NCBI RefSeq assembly: GCF_000814905.1 | Contig: NZ_JXAG01000053.1 | Location: forward strand, 38,160-102,159 | Direction: 5' to 3' | DNA: 64,000 nucleotides | From: Enterobacter sp. Bisph1 | GTDB lineage: Bacteria; Pseudomonadota; Gammaproteobacteria; Enterobacterales; Enterobacteriaceae | Shown: positions 10,243 through 18,888 of the stretch, one piece after another | Layout of the letters: every line of letters begins with the position of its first letter | Numbering within the stretch: position 1 is the first letter of the stretch | Position numbers and translations under genes: made by a program | The notes under the pieces: model-generated | Databases searched by the model: none | The model's input: only the letters and a program-made list of their open reading frames with translations | Told to the model about the DNA's origin: nothing

Positions 10243-12003
10243 ATGACTTTTACCTTACGCCCTTATCAACGCGAGGCGGTCGACGCCACCCTCGCCCATT
10301 TTCGCCACCATGCAGAACCTGCGGTGATTGTGCTGCCCACCGGCGCGGGCAAAAGCCTGGTTATCGCCGAACTGGCGCGGCTGGCGCGCGGTCGCGTGTT
10401 GGTGCTGGCGCATGTTAAAGAGCTGGTGGCGCAAAACCACGCCAAGTATCTCGCGCTGGGGCTGGAGGCCGATATTTTTGCCGCCGGGCTGAAAAGCAAA
10501 CAGAGCCACGGCAAAGTGGTTTTTGGCAGCGTCCAGTCCGTGGCACGTAATCTGGCGCAGTTTCAAAACGAGTTCTCCCTGCTGATTATCGATGAGTGCC
10601 ATCGCATCAGCGACGATGATGACAGCCAGTATCAGCAAATCCTTAACCATTTACGTGAAGTCAATCCGCAGCTGCGCCTGCTGGGCCTGACCGCCACGCC
10701 GTTTCGCCTCGGTAAAGGCTGGATCTACCGCTTTCATTATCACGGCATGGTGCGCGGCGATGAAAAAGCGCTGTTTCGTGACTGCATCTATGAGCTGCCG
10801 CTGCGTTATATGATTAAGCACGGCTTTCTGACGCCGCCGGAGCGGCTGGATATGCCGGTGGTGCAGTATGATTTCAGCCGGTTGCAGACGCAAAGCAATG
10901 GCCTGTTTAGCGAAGCCGATCTGAATCGCGAGTTGAAAAAGCAGCAGCGTATTACGCCGCACATTGTCAGCCAGATCGTTGAATTTGCCGAGACGCGCAA
11001 AGGGGCGATGATCTTTGCCGCCACCGTCGAGCACGCGAAAGAGATAACAGGCCTGCTGCCCGCCAACGATGCGGCGCTGATCACCGGTGAAACCCCTGGC
11101 CCGCAGCGCGATGCCTTAATTGAGGCCTTTAAAAATCAGCAGTTTCGCTTCCTGGTGAATGTCGCGGTGTTAACAACCGGCTTTGATGCGCCTCATGTCG
11201 ATCTGATTGCTATTCTGCGCCCCACAGAATCCGTCAGCCTCTATCAGCAGATTGTCGGTCGCGGCCTGCGCCTTGCGCCGGGTAAAACCGACTGCCTGAT
11301 CCTCGATTATGCCGGTAACCCACACGATCTGTATGCACCAGAGATCGGCGCGCCAAAAGGCAAAAGTGATAACGTGCCGGTGCAGGTGTTCTGTCCGGCC
11401 TGCGGTTTTGCCAATACCTTTTGGGGAAAAACCACCGCCGACGGCACGCTGATTGAGCATTTTGGCCGCCGCTGCCAGGGCTGGCTGGAAGATGATGAAG
11501 GCCAGCGTGAACAGTGCGATTTCCGCTTTCGCTTTAAAAACTGTCCGCAGTGCAATGCGGAAAACGATATCGCTGCCCGCCGCTGTCGCACCTGCGACGC
11601 GGTACTGGTCGATCCGGACGATATGCTCAAAGCGGCATTAAAATTGAAAGATGCCCTGGTGCTGCGCTGCAGCGGCATGACGCTTAACCACGGTGCGGAT
11701 GAGAAAGGCGAATGGCTGAAAATCACCTATCACGATGAAGATGGCGCAGAGGTGAGCGAGCGCTTTCGTCTGCAAACCCCTGCTCAGCGCACCGCCTTTG
11801 AACAGCTCTTTATGCGCCCGCATACGCGTACGCCCGGCGTGCCGCTGCGCTGGATTGTTGCGGCGGATATCGTGGCGCAGCAGGTGCTGTTACGCCATCC
11901 CGATTTCGTGGTCGCCCGTCTTAAAGGTCAGTACTGGCAAGTGCGTGAGAAAGTGTTCGATTATGAAGGCCGTTTTCGTCGGGCGCATGAATTACGCGGA
12001 TAA
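10243..12003 (+). CDS. radD: RadD, DEAD/DEAH-type DNA repair helicase
   Basis: This 586-residue superfamily 2 ATPase is the same length as E. coli RadD (YejH). Walker A PTGAGKS is at 32-38, followed by the DECH box, the TATPF motif and a helicase C domain with [13 protein letters not shown]. Cysteine pairs near 385-455 (CPAC, CPQC, CRTC) look like zinc ribbons. RadD acts with SSB and RecA in recombinational repair and radiation resistance. The start at 10243 matches the family. An ATG 21 bases upstream gives seven extra residues without support. Confidence 0.95.
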   Translation: MTFTLRPYQREAVDATLAHFRHHAEPAVIVLPTGAGKSLVIAELARLARGRVLVLAHVKELVAQNHAKYLALGLEADIFAAGLKSKQSHGKVVFGSVQSVARNLAQFQNEFSLLIIDECHRISDDDDSQYQQILNHLREVNPQLRLLGLTATPFRLGKGWIYRFHYHGMVRGDEKALFRDCIYELPLRYMIKHGFLTPPERLDMPVVQYDFSRLQTQSNGLFSEADLNRELKKQQRITPHIVSQIVEFAETRKGAMIFAATVEHAKEITGLLPANDAALITGETPGPQRDALIEAFKNQQFRFLVNVAVLTTGFDAPHVDLIAILRPTESVSLYQQIVGRGLRLAPGKTDCLILDYAGNPHDLYAPEIGAPKGKSDNVPVQVFCPACGFANTFWGKTTADGTLIEHFGRRCQGWLEDDEGQREQCDFRFRFKNCPQCNAENDIAARRCRTCDAVLVDPDDMLKAALKLKDALVLRCSGMTLNHGADEKGEWLKITYHDEDGAEVSERFRLQTPAQRTAFEQLFMRPHTRTPGVPLRWIVAADIVAQQVLLRHPDFVVARLKGQYWQVREKVFDYEGRFRRAHELRG

Positions 12004-12127
12004 GTGTGCTTTTAATTGATGTATCGGCTATTCGAGGATAGAATACCGCCCGCTTTTGCATCCGCAAAGCCGATCATCTGCCTGTTGCTGGGTCGCCTGT
12101 AACAGGAATTATTAAAGAGAGATTTAA

Positions 12128-12412
12128 ATGTTTACTATTAACGCAGAAGTACGTAAAGAGCAGGGTAAGGGTGCGAGCCGCCGCCTGCGCGCAGCGAACA
12201 AGTTCCCGGCTATCGTTTACGGTGGAACTGAAGCGCCGATCGCTATCGAACTGGATCATGACAAACTGTGGAACCTGCAGTCTAAAGCTGAATTCTACAA
12301 CGAAGTTGTGACTATCGCGCTCGATGGCAAAGAAGTAAAAGTGAAAGTTCAGGCTGTACAGCGTCACGCGTACAAACCGAAACTGTCTCACATCGACTTC
12401 GTTCGCGCTTAA
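12128..12412 (+). CDS. rplY: 50S ribosomal protein L25
   Basis: This 94-residue single-domain L25 is the short enterobacterial form, without the CTC extension. It binds 5S rRNA in the central protuberance of the large subunit. The AAAGAG ribosome site before ATG and the following terminator make it a single-gene transcription unit, as in E. coli. Confidence 0.97.
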   Translation: MFTINAEVRKEQGKGASRRLRAANKFPAIVYGGTEAPIAIELDHDKLWNLQSKAEFYNEVVTIALDGKEVKVKVQAVQRHAYKPKLSHIDFVRA

Positions 12413-12428
12413 TCGCCGACAAGTTGTG

Positions 12429-12456
12429 AAAAAACCCGCTACGGCGGGTTTTTTTA
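12429..12456 (+). terminator. rplY terminator
   Basis: The stem AAAAACCCGC/GCGGGTTTTT with a short loop ends in a run of seven T. It starts about 15 bases after the rplY stop. Confidence 0.9.
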
Positions 12457-12513
12457 TGCCAGTGCACGGCGAAAAGCATGACGAAAACCTGCCCGCAGGC
12501 AGGTATCGAGAGT

Positions 12514-13521
12514 TTACTTCCCGCCCGACAGACGACGCTGCAGCTGATCGCGCAGATTCGGCGGCGTACCTTTAATCGTCAGGGTATCCGTCATCGGATC
12601 CCAGAAAATGCGTTCGCCAAGCAGTAGCGCATCAAAATTGATGGTCAGACCGCCGCCGCTGCCGGCATATTTGGTCAATTGACGCAGCGTACTGCGATCC
12701 GCCGGGAAACTCTCTTCCAGTTCATAGCCCTGGCCTGCGGTAAACTCTTCGAAGCTCACTTCGCTTACACCAGCCAGCTCTTTCGAGAGCGAGGCCAGCT
12801 CAATCTCTTCCCCCGCCTGCAATTGCTCATTGCAGTAGCTGTAAACCTGCTGGCGCACCGTCTGGCGCTCTGATTTATCCAGATCGGCCTGAGCGGTAAA
12901 ATCATCGACCGCCTGCAGCAGCCCGCGGTTCTGCGCTTTGGCGTTCAGCCCCTCTTCAGCCCCGAGGAAATCCATAAAGAAGTCGGCGACTTTACGCCCT
13001 ACCCGGCCTTTCAGGAAGGTGAGATAGCGCGTTGATTCCGGGTTGGTTTCCCACTCCGTCAGATCGATACGCGCCACGATATCCGCATGGTTAATGTCCA
13101 GATAGTGCGTGGAGCTGATATCCAGATTTTCATTGACGCGCATGCTGCTTAAGTTGTTCAGCACCGCAACCAGCAGATATTCCACCGCCAGGTAGCGATA
13201 GTGACAGAACAGCACAATTCCGCCGTCGGCGAACGGGTATTTCGCCAGTTCATCACGTAAGCGCCCGGTTGCCGCGCGGCTAAAGGCCAGGAACTCCTCT
13301 TCGCCCTGACGCTGAAGACGCAGCGCCTGCGCCAGTTCGCTGTCGGCATTAAACAGGCCGTAGGCTTTGTTTTTCGCGCTGTAGACCCGGTGCAGTTCGG
13401 CCACCATCTCTTCAACAGGCGCTGTAGGTTCAAGCAAAGAATCGCGCAGCACCAGTTCAAGGGTTTGCTCATCGCGTTTGATAAGCTGATGCAGGGCAAT
13501 CTGGTTGATGTCCAGACTCAT
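12514..13521 (-). CDS. yejK: YejK (NdpA), nucleoid-associated protein
   Basis: This 335-residue protein is the same length as E. coli YejK, a nucleoid-associated DNA-binding protein that interacts with topoisomerase IV. No catalytic motif is visible. The start at 13521 has GGAG upstream and begins with the family's MSLDINQI. The frame extends 33 bases further, but the extra residues cross the promoter region. It is divergent from yejL. Confidence 0.94.
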   Translation of the reverse strand: MSLDINQIALHQLIKRDEQTLELVLRDSLLEPTAPVEEMVAELHRVYSAKNKAYGLFNADSELAQALRLQRQGEEEFLAFSRAATGRLRDELAKYPFADGGIVLFCHYRYLAVEYLLVAVLNNLSSMRVNENLDISSTHYLDINHADIVARIDLTEWETNPESTRYLTFLKGRVGRKVADFFMDFLGAEEGLNAKAQNRGLLQAVDDFTAQADLDKSERQTVRQQVYSYCNEQLQAGEEIELASLSKELAGVSEVSFEEFTAGQGYELEESFPADRSTLRQLTKYAGSGGGLTINFDALLLGERIFWDPMTDTLTIKGTPPNLRDQLQRRLSGGK

Positions 13522-13654
13522 GATAAACTCTCCTTTTAGACCGGCGGTATTCAACCACCACCAACGCGACTGTGCAACTGCTGATAAAAAAGCAGAAAAA
13601 AAGCTGTTGCTACGGTAATATGTTGCCCTTTCATGAACAGACTGATTTCGATTT

Positions 13655-13882
13655 ATGCCACAAATCTCCCGCTACAGTGATGAACACGTAGAACAGCTCC
13701 TTAGCGAACTGGCTAACGTGCTGGAAAAACACCAGGCTCCGACCGACCTGTCCCTGATGGTGCTGGGCAATATGGTGACGAACCTGATTAACACCAGCGT
13801 CGCGCCAGCGCAGCGTCAGGCTATCGCGAAGTCGTTCGCGCAGGCGTTACAATCGTCTATTGGCGACGACAAAGCGCATTAA
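13655..13882 (+). CDS. yejL: YejL, small conserved protein (UPF0352)
   Basis: This 75-residue all-helical protein belongs to the UPF0352/YejL family and has no assigned function. It lies 18 bases upstream of yejM and is very probably cotranscribed with it. No signal peptide or membrane segment is present. Confidence 0.92.
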   Translation: MPQISRYSDEHVEQLLSELANVLEKHQAPTDLSLMVLGNMVTNLINTSVAPAQRQAIAKSFAQALQSSIGDDKAH

Positions 13883-13900
13883 GGGAAATAGCGACAATTT

Positions 13901-15661
13901 ATGGTGACTCATCGTCAGCGCTACCGTGAAAAAGTCTCCCAGATGGTTAGCTGGGGGCACTGGTTCGCGTTGTTCAACATTTTGTTGGCCATCGTGCTCG
14001 GTAGCCGCTATCTGTTTGTTGCCGACTGGCCGACCACCCTCTCCGGACGAATTTATTCTTATTTGAGCGTGGTCGGGCATTTTAGCTTTCTGGTGTTTGC
14101 CACCTATTTACTGGTGCTGTTCCCGCTGACCTTTATCGTTATGTCCCAGCGGTTGATGCGGGTGCTCTCGGCCCTGCTGGCAACCGCCGGAATGACGCTG
14201 CTGCTGATCGACAGCGAAGTGTTTACCCGTTTTCACCTGCATCTCAATCCGGTGGTCTGGGAGCTGGTGATTAACCCGGACCAGAACGAAACTGCCCGCG
14301 ACTGGCAGCTGATGTTTATCAGCGTGCCGGTGATCCTGCTGATTGAGATGCTGTTTGCCACCTGGAGCTGGCAGAAGCTGCGCAGCCTGACGCGCCGCCG
14401 CCATTATGCGAAACCGCTGGCCGCCTTTTTCTTCGTCGCCTTTATCGCAACCCATGTGATGTACATTTGGGCTGACGCTAATTTCTATCGTCCGATTACC
14501 ATGCAGCGGGCGAATTTACCTCTCTCCTACCCGATGACCGCACGCCGATTCCTGGAAAAACACGGGCTGCTTGATGCGCAGGATTACCAGCGCCGCCTGG
14601 TGGAACAAGGCAATCCCGAAGCGGTTTCGGTGCAGTATCCGTTAAGTGAACTGCGCTATCAGGATATGGGATCGGGCCAGAACGTTCTGCTGATTACCGT
14701 CGACGGCCTCAACTATTCGCGTTATGAAAAACAGATGCCGCAGCTGGCGAGCTTCGCCGAGCAAAACGTGAACTTCACACAGCATATGAGCTCGGGCAAC
14801 AGCGCGGACGATGGCTATTTCGGCCTGTTTTACGGCATTTCCCCAAGCTATATGGATGGCGTGCTGTCGGCGCGCATCCCGGCGGCGTTGATTACCGCTT
14901 TCAACCAGCAGGGTTATCAGTTAGGCCTGTTCTCCTCCGATGGCTTTAGCAGCCCGCTTTATCGTCAGGCGCTGCTGTCGGATTTCTCGCTGCCCGCCGC
15001 CAAAGCGCAGAGCGATGAAGAGACCGCCAACCAGTGGATCAACTGGCTTGGGCATTATGCCCAGGATGATAACCGTTGGTTCTCGTGGATTTCCTTAAAC
15101 GGCACCGCCACGGTTGATATGACGCAGCCCGGTTTTGCCCGCAAATATGGCCGCGCCGCCTCACAGGTGGATGCGCAGATCGCCCGCGTGCTTGACGCTC
15201 TGCGCGCCGCCGGTAAGCTCGACGACACGGTGGTGATTATCACCGCCGGTTACGGCATCCCGGGAAGCAAAGAGGACAGCCATTTTGAGTGGTCGCGCAG
15301 CCATCTGCATGTACCGCTCGTCGTGCACTGGCCGGGCACCCCGGCGCAGCGGATCGTTAAGCTTACGGGCCATAAAGATATTATGACTACCCTGATGCAG
15401 CGCCTGCTGCACGTCACTACGCCCGCGAATGAGTATTCCCAGGGTCAGGACTTGTTTAACGCTGCGCGCCGTCATAACTGGGTTACCGCGGCGAATAACA
15501 GCGTGCTGGCGATTACCACACCGGAACTAACGCTGGTGCTGAATCAGAACGGGAATTACCAGACGTGGAATACGCAGGGTGAAAAAATTCACGATCAGAA
15601 ACCGCAGCTCAGTTTACTGCTGCAGGTTCTGACGGATGAAAAACGTTTTATCGCTAACTGA
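13901..15661 (+). CDS. yejM: YejM (PbgA/LapC), regulator of lipid A synthesis
   Basis: This 586-residue essential inner-membrane protein has five N-terminal helices (residues about 20-185), a linker, and a periplasmic sulfatase-like domain beginning near 255 (VLLITVDGLNYSRY). In E. coli it senses periplasmic LPS and blocks the LapB-FtsH proteolysis of LpxC, which matches lipid A production to demand. The periplasmic fold resembles arylsulfatases, but the family lacks that activity. Length and ends match E. coli. A ribosome site AAGGGA lies before the ATG. Confidence 0.95.
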   Translation: MVTHRQRYREKVSQMVSWGHWFALFNILLAIVLGSRYLFVADWPTTLSGRIYSYLSVVGHFSFLVFATYLLVLFPLTFIVMSQRLMRVLSALLATAGMTLLLIDSEVFTRFHLHLNPVVWELVINPDQNETARDWQLMFISVPVILLIEMLFATWSWQKLRSLTRRRHYAKPLAAFFFVAFIATHVMYIWADANFYRPITMQRANLPLSYPMTARRFLEKHGLLDAQDYQRRLVEQGNPEAVSVQYPLSELRYQDMGSGQNVLLITVDGLNYSRYEKQMPQLASFAEQNVNFTQHMSSGNSADDGYFGLFYGISPSYMDGVLSARIPAALITAFNQQGYQLGLFSSDGFSSPLYRQALLSDFSLPAAKAQSDEETANQWINWLGHYAQDDNRWFSWISLNGTATVDMTQPGFARKYGRAASQVDAQIARVLDALRAAGKLDDTVVIITAGYGIPGSKEDSHFEWSRSHLHVPLVVHWPGTPAQRIVKLTGHKDIMTTLMQRLLHVTTPANEYSQGQDLFNAARRHNWVTAANNSVLAITTPELTLVLNQNGNYQTWNTQGEKIHDQKPQLSLLLQVLTDEKRFIAN

Positions 15662-15737
15662 TTGATTAATTATGAATCACTCAGCGTGTCCTTGACTTGC
15701 AATCAGCGATGAAAAGGGTACTATTAGCGCCACATGT

Positions 15738-15814
15738 CGGCACGTAGCGCAGCCTGGTAGCGCACTGTCATGGGGTGTCAGGGGTCGGAGGTTCAAATCC
15801 TCTCGTGCCGACCA
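15738..15814 (+). tRNA. proL: tRNA-Pro (anticodon GGG)
   Basis: This 77-base tRNA gene has an encoded CCA end. The acceptor stem CGGCACG/CGTGCCG, the T-arm GGTTCAAATCC and the loop ATGGGGT with anticodon GGG at 15772-15774 are all visible. The position after yejM is that of E. coli proL. Compared with the E. coli gene as I recall it, one anticodon-stem pair has changed on both sides, C-G to T-A. Pairing is kept, so the gene should be functional. Confidence 0.97.
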
Positions 15815-15854
15815 AATCATCATTCTGGATGTATCTACTACATACGGAAACCCC

Positions 15855-15892
15855 ACAAAAAACCGCATACTTTTTGAGTTTGCGGTTTTTTT
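15855..15892 (+). terminator. Terminator after tRNA-Pro
   Basis: The inverted repeat AAAAACCGCA/TGCGGTTTTT around a short A/T-rich loop is followed by T residues. It lies about 40 bases after the tRNA. Confidence 0.85.
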
Positions 15893-16051
15893 GTTGCCTG
15901 ACTCAGCGAGTCGCTCCTCTAAACCACCCGCAAAAAGAGCGTGATATCGAAGAACTAAGACGAGAAATTTGTTTCAAGAACGTGGCGTGTGCTGAGGAAA
16001 TGCCAGCATCTCGTTGCGAACGTCTTAACGAAATCTGGCACTTCGATGGGC

Positions 16052-16423
16052 TTATTCGCAAGTTATATGTGTGCGTTCAGCACTTCCCTCGATCCATGCT
16101 GAACATTTTTTCGCGCTCGCCGGGATTTTCAACGTAACCGTCTTTTTTGTCCCTTTAAACTGACAAACAAGAAACATAGCGGTGTTGCGTGCTTTAGCCG
16201 CAGCCTGCGAATCACTCAGTGTCCATACAGCAGCTTCATCGGAATCAGGCATCAAAGAACCCATTTCTTCTGGGGGCCCTTCAAATACATCAAGATTAAA
16301 GAGCGGGTATTGCTTGTGATTTTCTGTTAGAGACTGTGGGCACTCGATTTTTTCAGCATAGCTGAGTCCGGAATAAAGCCAGAAAATAGCACTTAAGGCG
16401 AGCGCCCTTTTACTCCACAACAT
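16052..16423 (-). CDS. STY0300 family exported protein
   Basis: The frame encodes a 123-residue protein with a clear Sec signal peptide (residues about 1-24, ending LSYAEK) and a small mature domain. That domain has cysteines in CPQSL, LVCQFKG, KKCSA and the C-terminal TCE, consistent with two disulfide bonds in the periplasm. The pattern fits the STY0300 family of small secreted enterobacterial proteins, whose function is not established. The start at 16423 is supported by GGAGGG seven bases upstream. The frame opens 48 bases earlier without a ribosome site. It is the first gene after the tRNA and points towards it. Confidence 0.68.
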   Translation of the reverse strand: MLWSKRALALSAIFWLYSGLSYAEKIECPQSLTENHKQYPLFNLDVFEGPPEEMGSLMPDSDEAAVWTLSDSQAAAKARNTAMFLVCQFKGTKKTVTLKIPASAKKCSAWIEGSAERTHITCE

Positions 16424-16525
16424 AGTAATTCCCTCCGACGTTTTCAGGGCGCGGCTTAGGTACAAATTCATATTCCACTTACTCCCGTAGTGAGATCTAT
16501 GCGTCTATTGCGGGTTATCACGCCG

Positions 16526-16699
16526 CTAGTGTATGGTCCGTGCACAATGGCGCAATGCTCCGGCAGACCGTAGTGCCCCTTCTGACACGTCACTGGACGG
16601 CTCGTAAATCTCGCCTGGCTTCCCTTTTGATATGTCTAAATTAAACTCCACACCCGGGAATCTATCTCTGGTAAAAACGACCAGTGCCCTGAATAACAT
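16526..16699 (-). CDS. Possible 57-residue protein or 3' remnant of a lost gene
   Basis: This minus-strand frame is too short for a standard 60-residue cutoff. It runs from ATG at 16699 to TAG at 16526. Its translation has balanced, protein-like composition (segments FPGVEFNLDISKGK, EIYEPSSDVSEGALRSAG) with no low-complexity sequence. The frame is closed by a stop only six codons upstream, and no ribosome site precedes the ATG. It may be the surviving part of a larger gene, cut during island rearrangement. It points the same way as the two genes upstream of it. I do not recognise a family. Confidence 0.3.
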   Translation of the reverse strand: MLFRALVVFTRDRFPGVEFNLDISKGKPGEIYEPSSDVSEGALRSAGALRHCARTIH

Positions 16700-16766
16700 C
16701 GGAACTAAAACTTTAAACTACCGAATGTATATAATGAAATTTTAGCTAGCCATAAGTCTTTGTGAT

Positions 16767-17162
16767 TTATAGAAAAAATAATGATTTAACCTTGATACAT
16801 ACTGCAATCATTAATAGTAAGCAACAGCAAGAAAAACCCACCAAAAATGTATAGTAGAGCGGTTTCAGGCTACTTATAGAAGCGTAATGTTCACTTTTCT
16901 GGGCAAAGTTATAGGCCTGGCTATTCTTTTCTAAAAAAAAGATCCTCTTCTTTTCTTTTAGGTGTAGAAAAAAATAACTTATTAGCGGAGAGCCGAAGTA
17001 ACCCATATTGCAATGCAATAAATAAGGAGGAGGGAAAGTATGATTCTTTTGAAAATCGGAAATCAATTTGCGGTAAGTAGTTCTATTGGAAAAATAGAGT
17101 AGTATGCTGATTAGCAGGCAAAGAGAAGGAAATATGATTAAGATCACAATTGCTGACTTCAC
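16767..17162 (-). CDS. Small two-helix membrane protein, candidate immunity protein
   Basis: This 131-residue protein is not recognised. Hydrophobic helices span about residues 4-24 and 104-127 and leave a basic, aromatic-rich central part of about 80 residues on one side of the membrane. The region is notably AT-rich and uses codons unlike the surrounding core genes. It begins three bases after the stop of the 334-residue gene at 17166-18170, on the same strand, so the two are almost certainly cotranscribed. A small membrane protein directly behind a membrane-active candidate toxin is a common immunity arrangement, but that role is inferred only from position and topology. Confidence 0.55.
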   Translation of the reverse strand: MKSAIVILIIFPSLCLLISILLYFSNRTTYRKLISDFQKNHTFPPPYLLHCNMGYFGSPLISYFFLHLKEKKRIFFLEKNSQAYNFAQKSEHYASISSLKPLYYTFLVGFSCCCLLLMIAVCIKVKSLFFL

Positions 17163-17165
17163 TCT

Positions 17166-18170
17166 TCAAATTCCCATATATTCATAAATTGTATCCATCG
17201 CAAAGTCGCTTGCTTCAGCACCTGCATAACCTGCAACTAACGAGCCTACTGCCGCGCATACAACTGCGCCGGTACCTGCTGTGGCGACACCTATAGCTGT
17301 ACATACTGCTAATCCAGCAAAGGACCCCGCTGCACCCGCCCCTACCCCGGTTAAAGTTGAAGCGCCAAACTTACCATATTCTTTGAACGCTGTTCTTTTG
17401 CATTCGCTTTCACGCCCCTTAGTACAAGCGCTCACCACATTGTTCGTTGTGCCAGCAAAAGCAAACCCGATTCCAATATAGCCTCCCGTTTTTAAAAATT
17501 TAGCTGCTTTCGCCGCATTCCCAACATAACTTGAATAACCGGGTATCCCTCCGAGTCCGACGGTAGACCATTCATAAACTATGGAACGGCTGGAAAGATT
17601 CAAAGCCCTACGCATATCTTCATAGGGCTTAAACTTCACCGCATTGCGGATCAAAGATTTCAACAAAGGTTTATTCACAAGTTCTTTTAGCTGGTTGAAC
17701 AGTTGGTTACGTTCAACAAAGAACTGCTGGCTTATCAGTGTTCCTTGGCTTCGGAATTGATTCTGGTAACTTATTTCTATTTTTTTAAGGGTAGTTTCTA
17801 TCTCAGAAAAGTATTTTTCTCCCGCGTCACCTATGGTGCCGAAAATTTTATCGCCTGCACTGGTGAGGGCAGCAATCAAACCGTAATGTTGCTGCATAAA
17901 GCTAGCTTCGTCAGAGCTTACCCCAACAAAGGCATTATTAGTTTGTTGTTTCGCCTGCCGAAGAGCGTTGAGCATGTGCATGGTTTGTGAAGATCCAGGG
18001 TCCGCTACAATCATGATCTGCCCCGGATTCAGCCAAGGCGTATCAACATTATTCTGCATAAAAAGGCGAGCCGCTTCGGAGCGGCTGTCACGAAAAAGCA
18101 TCCGCGCCTGGAAATCAAGAGTGCCAGGCTGTTGGACAACACAGTATGCAGGTGCCAGATTGCGTGGCAT
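17166..18170 (-). CDS. LysM-like protein with glycine-rich hydrophobic C-terminus, candidate membrane-active toxin
   Basis: This 334-residue protein has no firm family assignment. Residues about 25-60 resemble a LysM repeat (RLFMQNN, then WLNPGQIMIVADP). A helical, charged middle follows. The end, residues about 268-318, is rich in Gly and Ala with small-residue spacing like a glycine zipper, and another hydrophobic glycine-rich stretch lies near 230-250. There is no Sec signal. This design resembles pore-forming antibacterial effectors delivered by contact-dependent or type VI systems. No secretion gene lies in the window, so delivery is unknown. A strong GAGGAGGGAGGG ribosome site precedes the ATG. 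It sits in the AT-rich island behind tRNA-Pro. Confidence 0.5.
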   Translation of the reverse strand: MPRNLAPAYCVVQQPGTLDFQARMLFRDSRSEAARLFMQNNVDTPWLNPGQIMIVADPGSSQTMHMLNALRQAKQQTNNAFVGVSSDEASFMQQHYGLIAALTSAGDKIFGTIGDAGEKYFSEIETTLKKIEISYQNQFRSQGTLISQQFFVERNQLFNQLKELVNKPLLKSLIRNAVKFKPYEDMRRALNLSSRSIVYEWSTVGLGGIPGYSSYVGNAAKAAKFLKTGGYIGIGFAFAGTTNNVVSACTKGRESECKRTAFKEYGKFGASTLTGVGAGAAGSFAGLAVCTAIGVATAGTGAVVCAAVGSLVAGYAGAEASDFAMDTIYEYMGI

Positions 18171-18539
18171 ATTCCCTCCCTCCTCTTAAAGAGCCAGTAG
18201 TGATGAAATTGAGAGTAGTTACCGTAACTTATTAATGAAGACTACTGAATACTGTAAAGAATTCTAGCGGCTTAGGCAAAAAATGGTGGTATTCATAACT
18301 GATGAAAATAGCGGTCCATCGGTAACGAACAAGACAGCGGTACTAAAGCTTTAACCCCGCAAAAATTTGAAGAAATGCTGATGCGACAGATGTCTAACTG
18401 TTTTTATGCAAGGCTCTTGCAATGACTTCCGCTGGTTTTATTCGCCTAAGTGAACGATATTACATATTCATGTCGCAGATACATACGACTGAGTATCTCT
18501 TGTTCGCCGATGATTGCTGTAGTTTTTTAAGGAGAGGGT
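18171..18539. other. Divergent spacer with a possible gene remnant
   Basis: This 369-base gap lies between two divergent genes and must hold both promoters. On the plus strand, 18312-18425 is a short open stretch whose translation looks protein-like (TPQKFEEMLMRQMS) but has no start codon near its beginning and stops early. It may be decayed coding sequence. The rest is AT-rich and shows no recognised site. Confidence 0.3.
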
Positions 18540-18770
18540 ATGAAGCCAGTTGAAGAAGTGATTAACGATTTGCAGTGCCGTGCCTTAGCGTATGAAATCA
18601 TTTTTCAGTCCATTTTTTCTGAACTGCCGCAGTTTTTTAAAGAAAAAGCGATAGAGAACGTCGAATTGAACTTCAAAGCCTTTGAAGCGGGTGCCCAGTC
18701 TGAAGCAGGGAAAGCCAAGCTTGAAGCGGCAAAAGCGGTAGCTGCCAGAATTACAGGCGCGAAGCGCTAG
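18540..18770 (+). CDS. Small helical protein of unknown function
   Basis: This 76-residue cytoplasmic protein is predicted to be almost wholly alpha-helical. The C-terminal third is rich in Ala, Lys and Glu and ends in a basic tail. It has no signal peptide or membrane segment. A very good ribosome site (AAGGAGAG) lies before the ATG, which supports expression. I do not recognise the family. It stands alone on the plus strand inside the island, divergent from the candidate toxin gene. A regulatory or partner role cannot be read from sequence. Confidence 0.6.
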   Translation: MKPVEEVINDLQCRALAYEIIFQSIFSELPQFFKEKAIENVELNFKAFEAGAQSEAGKAKLEAAKAVAARITGAKR

Positions 18771-18825
18771 CGAGCCGGTTGCATATTATGCGCGACGGAT
18801 TGATTCCTGACAGCGGTTCGGTCAA

Positions 18826-18844
18826 CCGATCCTAAGTGGATCGG
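18826..18844 (-). terminator. Hairpin between two converging island genes
   Basis: The inverted repeat CCGATCC/GGATCGG with a five-base loop lies between the 3' ends of the 76-residue gene and the DUF2786 gene. There is no clear T run on either side, so intrinsic termination is only possible. Confidence 0.35.
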
Positions 18845-18888
18845 CATTAATCCGTTTGTATGGCTGCGCGATAGCGAAGGTGAAATCC

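Noticed and set aside
15677..15868. 63-residue minus-strand frame across the tRNA gene
   Set aside because: It is the complement of tRNA-Pro. The peptide resembles sequences often mis-annotated over tRNAs.
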